Below, piece by piece: positions 1-4,413 of a stretch of DNA of 6,144 nt (the stretch's first letter is position 1; every line of letters begins with the position of its first letter). Source of the stretch: a bacterium (GTDB lineage: Bacteria > Desulfobacterota_D > UBA1144); contig NZWH02000015.1 in assembly GCA_002701865.2 (NCBI GenBank), forward strand, positions 3,928 to 10,071. Direction: 5' to 3'. The notes under the pieces are model-generated. The model was not told the DNA's origin. It made no database searches and saw only the letters and a program-made list of their open reading frames with translations. The position numbers and the translations under genes were made by a program.

Positions 1-66
1 TTATTTTTCTTATTTTTTATAATTTATAGATATACCTTTAGAGATTTAAATAATGAAAACAATAAG

Positions 67-79
67 ATAATCAATTAAT
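67..79 (+). repeat. 13-bp promoter-proximal repeat, copy 1
   Basis: The sequence ATAATCAATTAAT ends 7 bases before the ATG of the ABC transporter gene and recurs exactly at 2778-2790, 6 bases before the ATG of the IHF/HU gene. Its last six bases (ATTAAT, 74-79) sit where a -10 box would place the transcription start at about 86-87, the ATG itself. No good -35 hexamer is visible upstream. An exact 13-mer pair is expected about once or twice by chance in a window this A+T-rich, so only the shared position makes it notable. Confidence 0.35.
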
Positions 80-86
80 ATTACAT

Positions 87-2036
87 ATGGCTAATGAAAA
101 TTTTAGATTCAACAAAGAACTGTTAGATAGATTTATTAGCATTGCTCAGCCTTACTTCTTTCCATTAAATGCGCCAAACTCATCTTTAAGATTAATTGTA
201 TTGCTCGTCTCTTCAATATTATTTGTAATGTCTATTTGTTACTTTGGAATAATAAGTATAGGTGCGATAATTCAATCCTTTTATCCGGTTTTTATGACTG
301 ATGTTGCGCCAAATTTTAAGTTGTATGTTGAGAATTTAAAATCAACAAATCTTTCAATTATTTCATTATCTGTAATTTGTATTTCAATCCTGCTTTTTAA
401 ATATAATTATTGTTACATCAAGGATAAAATGAAACCTTGGCTACTCATTATTGGTATATTAACTTTACTATTTTGTGTAACAGGACTAAATGTATCGCTA
501 AGTTATATTTTTAGATTTCTAGACACATCTCTTAATGTTAGAAATGAGAATGCCTTTTGGGACTTTCTTTGGGTTTATGGCCTTATAGTCTTAATTGCTC
601 TACCTATAATTTCATTATATCGATTTACTCGGCTTAAGTTTGGAAGATATTGGAGAGAATGGTTAACAAATAATTTTATAGAAAGATATTTTAAGAATAG
701 AGCCTATTATTTGCTTGATTCTAATGCACAAAATTCTGATATTGATAATCCTGACCAGAGGATATCTGAAGATATTAAGAATTTTACTATGGTTACACTT
801 AATTTTCTGATTGATATTCTCCAAGCTATTCTGACAGTTACTGCATTTAGTGCAATTTTATGGTCAATTTCTAAGACTCTAACTATTGGATTGCTGGTCT
901 ATGTTGGGTTGGGTACTTGGGTAGCTATATATACCGGCAAAAAGATGATTAAAATTTATTATGATCAATTAAGATTAGAGGCTGATTTTAGGTATGGGCT
1001 GATTCACGTAAGAGATAATTCGGAATCAATTGCTTTTTATTCTGGAGAAAAAAAGGAAATTAAGAATATTTTAAGAAGGTTGTATTCTGCACTTAAGAAT
1101 TATGACTTATGGATAATCTGGCAGTCTATAGTAGATCTGTTTCAATTTTCTTACTCTAACTTAATGAGATTCCCAGTTTATTTATTGGTCGCACCTTTAT
1201 ATTTTTCAGGACAGATTGATTTTGGCACTATAACTCAAGCCTGGATTGCTTTCTTCCAAGTATTTGGTGCTCTTTCAATTGTTACAAATCAGATAGAAAG
1301 CATATCTGCTTTTTCAGCAAGCATTTTTAGGCTTGGAAATTTTGATAAAACACTCACATCAATTGCTAACTCAAGCTCTAATGAGCCATGTATTAGATAT
1401 GCAGAATCAGGTACTTTGGAATTCGAAAAAGTAACAGTTAAAACACCTGATGGACTACGAGTTCTTGTACAGAATCTAAGTTTTTCCTTAAAAAAAGGCG
1501 ATCGAATGATGATAGTAGGTGAGAGCGGAATAGGCAAAAGCTCACTTCTAAGGTCTGTTGCAGGGTTGTGGGATTTTGGCTCTGGATTAATTAAAAAGCC
1601 AAGTTTATCGAAAACGATGTTCTTACCGCAGCAACCCTATATGTTGCTCGGCACTTTAAAAGAACAGATTTCTTATCCTAATTCTAAAGACGAATTTGAT
1701 CTCGAGGATATCGATAAAGTTTTAAGAAGAGTTGGTCTTGAACAGCTAGTTAAGGACCATAATGTTAACGAAGTAAAAGATTGGACTAGGGTGCTATCTG
1801 TAGGAGAGCAGCAAAGACTAGCCTTTGCTAGAGTCTTACTAAATGAGCCAGAATTTGTAATACTTGATGAAGGAACTAGTGCTCTGGATATGGAAAATGA
1901 GAAAAATTTATATAAAATACTTAATGAATTAGATATTTCTTATATAAGCGTAGGTCACAGAAAAGAGATCAAGCAATTCCACAATTCAATTCTAACAATC
2001 CTTCCAAAGGGTAGCTATAAGCTAGATAAAAATTAA
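87..2036 (+). CDS. ABC transporter, fused permease and ATPase, SbmA/BacA/YddA-like
   Basis: An inner-membrane half-transporter with permease and ATPase on one chain, expected to work as a homodimer. Hydrophobic segments lie near residues 35-63, 92-105, 117-141, 160-180, 235-282 and 360-400. The family-typical block WREWLT, then DNPDQRI at 220-226, marks the ABC_membrane_2 (SbmA/BacA, ABCD-like) fold. The ATPase domain (about 435-645) is complete: Walker A GESGIGKSS at 478-486, Q-loop in LPQQP near 515-516, signature LSVGEQQ at 570-576, Walker B VILDE at 591-595, D-loop SALD at 598-601 and switch His624. Relatives include E. coli YddA and mycobacterial Rv1819c; known cargoes of the wider group are peptides, cobalamin and fatty-acyl compounds. 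The substrate here cannot be read from sequence. No Shine-Dalgarno site precedes the ATG, but it is the only sensible start. It appears monocistronic, with a possible terminator at its end. Confidence 0.93.
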   Translation: MANENFRFNKELLDRFISIAQPYFFPLNAPNSSLRLIVLLVSSILFVMSICYFGIISIGAIIQSFYPVFMTDVAPNFKLYVENLKSTNLSIISLSVICISILLFKYNYCYIKDKMKPWLLIIGILTLLFCVTGLNVSLSYIFRFLDTSLNVRNENAFWDFLWVYGLIVLIALPIISLYRFTRLKFGRYWREWLTNNFIERYFKNRAYYLLDSNAQNSDIDNPDQRISEDIKNFTMVTLNFLIDILQAILTVTAFSAILWSISKTLTIGLLVYVGLGTWVAIYTGKKMIKIYYDQLRLEADFRYGLIHVRDNSESIAFYSGEKKEIKNILRRLYSALKNYDLWIIWQSIVDLFQFSYSNLMRFPVYLLVAPLYFSGQIDFGTITQAWIAFFQVFGALSIVTNQIESISAFSASIFRLGNFDKTLTSIANSSSNEPCIRYAESGTLEFEKVTVKTPDGLRVLVQNLSFSLKKGDRMMIVGESGIGKSSLLRSVAGLWDFGSGLIKKPSLSKTMFLPQQPYMLLGTLKEQISYPNSKDEFDLEDIDKVLRRVGLEQLVKDHNVNEVKDWTRVLSVGEQQRLAFARVLLNEPEFVILDEGTSALDMENEKNLYKILNELDISYISVGHRKEIKQFHNSILTILPKGSYKLDKN

Positions 2037-2056
2037 TAAAGAACCTAGCTTTTTTT
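2019..2056 (+). terminator. Weak Rho-independent terminator after the ABC transporter
   Basis: AAGCTAG (2019-2025) can pair with CTAGCTT (2045-2051), a 7-bp stem around a 19-base loop, and a run of seven T follows at 2050-2056. The 5' arm lies inside the last codons of the transporter gene. The stem is short and the loop long, so the call is tentative, but this is the only hairpin plus T-run in the gap before rpmJ. Confidence 0.35.
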
Positions 2057-2075
2057 AAAGAATCTCTTGTAAGGA

Positions 2076-2104
2076 TTGACAACAAATACCTTATAGGTTT
2101 TAAT
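2076..2104 (+). promoter_or_regulatory. Sigma-70 type promoter of rpmJ
   Basis: A perfect -35 TTGACA (2076-2081) and a -10 TTTAAT (2099-2104, five of six consensus bases) are separated by the ideal 17 bases. The start of transcription would fall near 2111, two bases before the rpmJ ATG at 2113. The mRNA would therefore be almost leaderless, and no Shine-Dalgarno motif is present that would need a longer leader. Confidence 0.65.
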
Positions 2105-2112
2105 AAAGAACT

Positions 2113-2262
2113 ATGAAAGTCGTAAGTTCAATTGGAAGTATGAAGGATAGACATCCAGATTGCCAAGTTGTTAAAAGGCGTGGAAGAATCTATGTAATTT
2201 GTAAGGCTGAACCTAAGTTTAAGGTTAGGCAGGGCTATAAAAAGAAAAGAAGTAAGCTGTAG
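2113..2262 (+). CDS. rpmJ: Ribosomal protein L36 (bL36), YkgO-like two-cysteine form
   Basis: A 49-residue basic protein of the large ribosomal subunit. The translation begins MKVVSS, then has [13 protein letters not shown] and YVICK at about 13-31, and KVRQG at 37-41, which is plainly the bL36 family and close to E. coli YkgO. The zinc-binding form has Cys, Cys, Cys and His ligands. Here only Cys17 and Cys30 remain; the first ligand position is His14 and the last is Phe36, so stable zinc binding is doubtful. A lysine-rich tail of about eight residues (GYKKKRSKL) extends past the usual RQG end, as in YkgO. In enterobacteria such forms replace zinc-binding L36 under zinc limitation; whether this genome has another L36 cannot be told. 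The gene has its own promoter and converges on the next gene with three bases between the stops. Confidence 0.95.
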   Translation: MKVVSSIGSMKDRHPDCQVVKRRGRIYVICKAEPKFKVRQGYKKKRSKL

Positions 2263-2265
2263 ACA

Positions 2266-2562
2266 CTACCCGTAAGGATTTCCCATAGGATTATATAGAA
2301 GCTCGGCGATTTTTTTGTCACTGTCTACAACTAAATGCTTACTGTCACCGTTAGGGAATTTGTCTTCAATCCAAGAATTTGCTTGTGCTAAGGAAGCTTC
2401 ATCTGCAGTTATATTGTAGCTTAACGGATCAACCTGACAAATATCAATAATAGTTTGAATTGCAGAATCTTTATCTGTTCCATCAATAAGGTATTCCTTA
2501 AAGAATTGCCCAGTGAATTTATTATTTACTGTTATAAAGAAAGGTTTATTGGAAAATTCCAT
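2266..2562 (-). CDS. Hypothetical protein, 98 aa
   Basis: I do not recognise this protein. It starts MEFSNKPFFITVNNKF and is mildly acidic, with no signal peptide, membrane segment, repeat or metal motif. It has one cysteine, in IIDICQ. The middle (about residues 31-65) looks helical, and the C-terminus ends in a Gly/Pro/Asn-rich tail (NPMGNPYG). A real gene is likely. The frame has ordinary, non-repetitive amino-acid composition, nothing else fills the 400 bases between rpmJ and the tRNA, and a promoter-like TTGTAC-17-TATTAT sits directly before the ATG. No Shine-Dalgarno site is visible. It is single, divergent from the tRNA and convergent with rpmJ, so context gives no functional clue. Confidence 0.72.
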   Translation of the reverse strand: MEFSNKPFFITVNNKFTGQFFKEYLIDGTDKDSAIQTIIDICQVDPLSYNITADEASLAQANSWIEDKFPNGDSKHLVVDSDKKIAELLYNPMGNPYG

Positions 2563-2567
2563 AAGTA

Positions 2568-2596
2568 ATAATAATTTATTAATTTAACTAGTACAA
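2568..2596 (-). promoter_or_regulatory. Candidate promoter of the 98-aa hypothetical gene
   Basis: On the minus strand, TTGTAC (2596-2591, three of six -35 bases) and TATTAT (2573-2568, five of six -10 bases) are 17 bases apart. Transcription would start at about 2561-2562, the first base of the ATG, giving a leaderless message. The -35 is weak and the region is very A+T-rich, so chance is a real alternative. Confidence 0.4.
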
Positions 2597-2664
2597 TTTT
2601 AATTAATTCTTATGTAAGATAAAAAAGATAGATTTTGAATTTTTTTCATTATTTAAGATAAAAT

Positions 2665-2736
2665 GCCTCGTTGGTGTAACGGATAACACACGAGTTTCCT
2701 AAACTTGTAATAGGGGTTCGATTCCCTTACGGGGTA
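2665..2736 (+). tRNA. tRNA-Arg (anticodon CCU)
   Basis: A full cloverleaf of 72 bases can be folded by hand. The acceptor stem is GCCTCGT (2665-2671) with ACGGGGT (2729-2735), discriminator A2736. The D-arm is GTGT/ACAC with GG in its loop. The anticodon stem CGAGT/ACTTG (2691-2695, 2703-2707) encloses TTCCTAA, so the anticodon is CCT at 2698-2700. The T-arm is AGGGG/CCCTT around TTCGATT. CCA is not encoded and must be added after transcription. It decodes the arginine codon AGG. It stands alone, 60 bases upstream of the IHF/HU gene on the same strand. No convincing promoter or terminator was found for it. Confidence 0.95.
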
Positions 2737-2761
2737 ATTTATTCTTTGTTTTAAAAAAACC

Positions 2762-2790
2762 TTGACTTTTTTTGTTTATAATCAATTAAT
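2762..2790 (+). promoter_or_regulatory. Candidate promoter(s) of the IHF/HU-def unit
   Basis: TTGACT (2762-2767, five of six -35 bases) is 17 bases from ATTAAT (2785-2790, four of six), which would start transcription at 2797, the A of the ATG. A perfect TATAAT also lies at 2777-2782 and would give a leader of about eight bases, but no good -35 is placed for it (2754-2759 is AAAAAA). In either case the leader is too short for a Shine-Dalgarno site, and none is seen. Confidence 0.5.
2778..2790 (+). repeat. 13-bp promoter-proximal repeat, copy 2
   Basis: ATAATCAATTAAT, identical to 67-79, ends 6 bases before the ATG of the IHF/HU gene. It overlaps both candidate -10 boxes of this promoter. It may be a shared promoter element or regulator site for the two genes, or a coincidence of A+T-rich sequence. 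Confidence 0.35.
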
Positions 2791-2792
2791 TA
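2780..2792 (+). promoter_or_regulatory. Possible IHF binding site over the IHF/HU promoter
   Basis: AATCAATTAATTA matches the published IHF consensus WATCAANNNNTTR at every position and covers the -10 region of a gene that itself encodes an IHF-beta-like protein, which would fit autoregulation. The copy before the ABC transporter (69-81) ends in TAT and fails the final TTR. About one such match per window is expected by chance at this base composition, so the support is positional only. Confidence 0.25.
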
Positions 2793-2796
2793 TCAT

Positions 2797-3081
2797 ATGT
2801 TGAAATCTGAATTAGAAGATATAGTAGGTGAGGAATTTAAATTAGAAAAAGGAATCAGTAAGAAAGTTGTTGATGTCATTGTTTATTCTCTTATAAATGC
2901 TATGAGAACTAATGACAGGATAGAAATAAGAGGTTTTGGGAGCTTTTTTCCTAAGACTTATAAAGCCTATCAAGGAAGAAATCCTAAATCTGGTGAAGCT
3001 ATTACTGTACCTGAGAAAGTTTTACCTATATTTAGACCGAGTAAGGATTTAATCTCAAAATTAAATAAGAATAAGGACTAG
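2797..3081 (+). CDS. HU/IHF-family nucleoid DNA-binding protein, IHF-beta-like
   Basis: A 94-residue DNA-bending protein of the bacterial histone-like family, acting as a dimer on the nucleoid. The N-terminal helices begin with LKSEL, as in IHF-beta (TKSEL). RIEIRGFGSF at 41-50 is the conserved strand and turn, and GRNPKSGE at 60-67 is the tip of the DNA-binding arm with the intercalating Pro63. The end has VPEK-LP-FRPSKDL (71-85). RIEIRGFGSF favours IHF-beta (ihfB) over ordinary HU, which usually has LPGFG there, but some HU proteins carry the same motif, so I give no symbol. The short KNKD tail is unremarkable. It is the first gene of a tight unit: deformylase starts 7 bases after its stop, and the deformylase Shine-Dalgarno site lies in its last codons. 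Confidence 0.93.
   Translation: MLKSELEDIVGEEFKLEKGISKKVVDVIVYSLINAMRTNDRIEIRGFGSFFPKTYKAYQGRNPKSGEAITVPEKVLPIFRPSKDLISKLNKNKD
3073..3077 (+). promoter_or_regulatory. Ribosome binding site supporting the TTG start of def
   Basis: AAGGA lies 11 bases before the TTG at 3089, inside the final codons of the upstream gene. With the expected deformylase N-terminus (E-I-K-I-Y-P-D-P) following directly, it supports initiation at TTG and suggests translation coupled to the upstream gene. Confidence 0.6.
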
Positions 3082-3088
3082 TTTTATT

Positions 3089-3580
3089 TTGGAAATTAAA
3101 ATTTACCCCGATCCTATTTTGCTAGAAAATTGTAAGGATGTTGTAAACATTGATGAAGGCCTTGTCTCTACAGCCAAGGAAATGATTAATATTATGAGAT
3201 CAGTAGATGGGATAGGGTTAGCTGCCCCGCAAGTAGGGATTCTTCAGAGGTTCTTCGTTTGCATAGATTTCGCAAATGAAAATAGAGAGGACTCTTTAGT
3301 TTTAATAAACCCCAAAATCACAGAAATGGAAGGAAGGACTGAATCAAAAGAAGGTTGCTTAAGTATTCCAGGTTTTTATGAATATGTTTATAGATATGAA
3401 AAAATTCAGATTGACGCTTTAGACTTAGACGGTAATGAGGTTATTTATCACCCTGATGGACTTCAGTCAGTTGTCTTTCAACATGAGAATGATCATTTAG
3501 ATGGAATATTATTCCCAGAAAGAATGAGTCAGATTAAAAAAGATATATTTATGAAAAAAATTAATAAGGAATTTAAATAA
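3089..3580 (+). CDS. def: Peptide deformylase
   Basis: Cytosolic metallo-hydrolase that removes the formyl group from the initiator methionine of new proteins. All three family motifs are intact: GIGLAAPQ at 41-48, EGCLS at 88-92 and QHENDHLDG at 131-139. The metal ligands are Cys90, His132 and His136, with catalytic Glu133; iron is the usual metal. At 163 residues it is close to the normal bacterial length of about 170, and the start is fixed by the typical N-terminus (IKIYPDPIL), although the start codon is TTG. It follows the IHF/HU gene by 7 bases and is probably co-transcribed with it. It is not next to fmt, its partner in many genomes. It faces the carbonic-anhydrase-like gene with 25 bases between the stops; no clear terminator is present there. 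Confidence 0.97.
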   Translation: MEIKIYPDPILLENCKDVVNIDEGLVSTAKEMINIMRSVDGIGLAAPQVGILQRFFVCIDFANENREDSLVLINPKITEMEGRTESKEGCLSIPGFYEYVYRYEKIQIDALDLDGNEVIYHPDGLQSVVFQHENDHLDGILFPERMSQIKKDIFMKKINKEFK

Positions 3581-3605
3581 CTTCTTTAGCTAGTTAAATG
3601 CGACT

Positions 3606-4022
3606 CTATTCGAATCTTTTGATAGTTTTATTTAGAGAGATTAAATTTAATTCAATGCTTAGATTAGGATGCTTCTTCTTTAAAGATTGTTTAATTTTAT
3701 CAAATGATTTGATATGAATCTTTTCTTCAATATCTTTATTAAATTCCTTATCACCATTTATAATTTTGGCTGCACCACAGTCTCTATGGTTTATGACAAT
3801 TAATTTCTCTATTTTATGTAGTTCAATTGAAGTGCTCAAGTTGTCCCAGAATGTATTGTGCCATGTCTTGAATTTGTTCCCAGTTACGCCTATAGATCCA
3901 CCGGCAATTGTGAAAGAACTGTAGTTTCCATCTAGGTCTCTTTTCTTTAAATATTCATAAACTATTGGTTGGAATCTAGGGTCTATACAAGATAGTACTA
4001 GAGCTTTATATTTCTTAGGCAT
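3606..4022 (-). CDS. Small beta-carbonic anhydrase-like protein
   Basis: A 138-residue cytosolic protein with the zinc pattern of beta-carbonic anhydrases: C-x-D-x-R at 12-16 (Cys12, Asp14, Arg16) and H-x-x-C-G at 79-83 (His79, Cys82). These would supply the three protein zinc ligands and the Asp-Arg pair of the active site. AGGSIG at 40-45 sits where the family has its RNAG stretch, without the Arg. The protein is shorter than ordinary beta-class enzymes (about 200 residues), lacking most of the C-terminal part, so CO2 hydration is plausible but unproven; a divergent zinc protein of the same fold is the alternative. It starts two bases after the stop of rpmB and has no strong Shine-Dalgarno site, so it is probably translated by coupling within an rpmB operon. 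Confidence 0.8.
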   Translation of the reverse strand: MPKKYKALVLSCIDPRFQPIVYEYLKKRDLDGNYSSFTIAGGSIGVTGNKFKTWHNTFWDNLSTSIELHKIEKLIVINHRDCGAAKIINGDKEFNKDIEEKIHIKSFDKIKQSLKKKHPNLSIELNLISLNKTIKRFE

Positions 4023-4024
4023 AT

Positions 4025-4315
4025 TTACTTGTTGGGAGATAAGACTTTTTTAATCTTTCTCTTAATTTTAAGTGCTGTTTCAGAAAGGCTTGTATCGCTA
4101 GTTTTGATAATAAATTTATCAAAGCCTCCATTCTTAGATATAGTCCTCATGGTACTCGCCGCTATTTTTAACTTGAATTTTTCATTTAATGTCTCACTTT
4201 TTAAGCTAACAGATCTAAGGTTAATGTTGAATTTTCTACGGGTTCTATTGTTAGCATGGCTAACATTGTTACCGGACATATATCTTTTTCCTGTTAAGTC
4301 GCAAACTCTAGACAT
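4025..4315 (-). CDS. rpmB: Ribosomal protein L28 (bL28)
   Basis: A 96-residue basic protein of the large ribosomal subunit. The N-terminus MSRVCDLTGKR and GNNVSHANNRTRRKF at 15-29 are diagnostic of bL28. The SETLNEKFKLK and KNGGFDKF stretches and the C-terminal ALKIKRKIKK follow the alphaproteobacterial pattern. A longer frame opens at a GTG (4324-4322), but that codon overlaps the GGAG ribosome binding site (4327-4324). The family N-terminus begins at the ATG at 4315, 8 bases downstream of GGAG, so I take 4315 as the start. It is the first gene of a minus-strand unit, with the carbonic-anhydrase-like gene two bases beyond its stop. The usual rpmG (L33) partner is not adjacent. Confidence 0.96.
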   Translation of the reverse strand: MSRVCDLTGKRYMSGNNVSHANNRTRRKFNINLRSVSLKSETLNEKFKLKIAASTMRTISKNGGFDKFIIKTSDTSLSETALKIKRKIKKVLSPNK

Positions 4316-4317
4316 TA

Positions 4318-4346
4318 TTTTCACTCCAAATTTAAACTTTTATAAT
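4318..4346 (+). promoter_or_regulatory. Candidate promoter of the aminotransferase-tpiA unit
   Basis: TTTTCA (4318-4323, four of six) and a perfect TATAAT (4341-4346) are 17 bases apart and would start transcription near 4353, giving a leader of about 60 bases. Two rivals exist: another perfect TATAAT at 4352-4357 without a good -35, and TAGAAT at 4402-4407, which would put the start exactly on the ATG at 4414. The region is shared with the divergent rpmB promoter. Confidence 0.4.
4324..4327 (-). promoter_or_regulatory. Shine-Dalgarno site of rpmB that decides its start
   Basis: GGAG on the minus strand, 8 bases before the ATG at 4315. It overlaps the upstream in-frame GTG (4324-4322), which therefore cannot use it, and so settles the start at 4315. 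Confidence 0.8.
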
Positions 4347-4370
4347 ACCTATATAATTCACCTAAAACAA
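4342..4370 (-). promoter_or_regulatory. Candidate promoter of rpmB
   Basis: On the minus strand, TTGTTT (4370-4365) and TATTAT (4347-4342, five of six) are 17 bases apart. Transcription would begin near 4335, leaving a leader of about 20 bases that contains the GGAG site. The -10 overlaps the TATAAT of the opposite-strand promoter, so the two directions would compete for polymerase. Confidence 0.5.
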
Positions 4371-4413
4371 TCCTTTTACTTTATATTTTTCTTATTTCTA
4401 ATAGAATAGAAAG

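Noticed and set aside
53..70. Five-codon upstream frame (MKTIR) before the ABC transporter
   Set aside because: Too short to judge, with no attenuator-like hairpin or codon bias; if the leaderless promoter is right it is not even transcribed.
1289..1537. Minus-strand open frame inside the ABC transporter gene
   Set aside because: It is antisense to a well-conserved ATPase domain and has no start signal or recognisable product.
2665..2760. tRNA-Arg as an integration site for a mobile element
   Set aside because: No integrase, no direct repeat of the tRNA 3' end and no foreign-looking genes lie nearby.
2748..2760. GTTTT/AAAAC inverted repeat after the tRNA as a terminator
   Set aside because: The pairing is almost all A-T with a three-base loop, and no proper T-run follows directly; this is expected by chance in such sequence.
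3586..3599. TTTAGCTAGTTAAA palindrome between the def and carbonic-anhydrase-like stop codons
   Set aside because: It is an imperfect short palindrome without a loop or T-run, so it is not a credible bidirectional terminator.
4316..4324. Longer L28 start at the GTG at 4324
   Set aside because: The GTG overlaps the ribosome binding site, and the family N-terminus begins at the ATG at 4315.
4029..4409. Plus-strand open frame of 126 codons opposite rpmB
   Set aside because: It lies antisense to L28, its product is a hydrophobic composition artefact, and it runs through the divergent promoter region.
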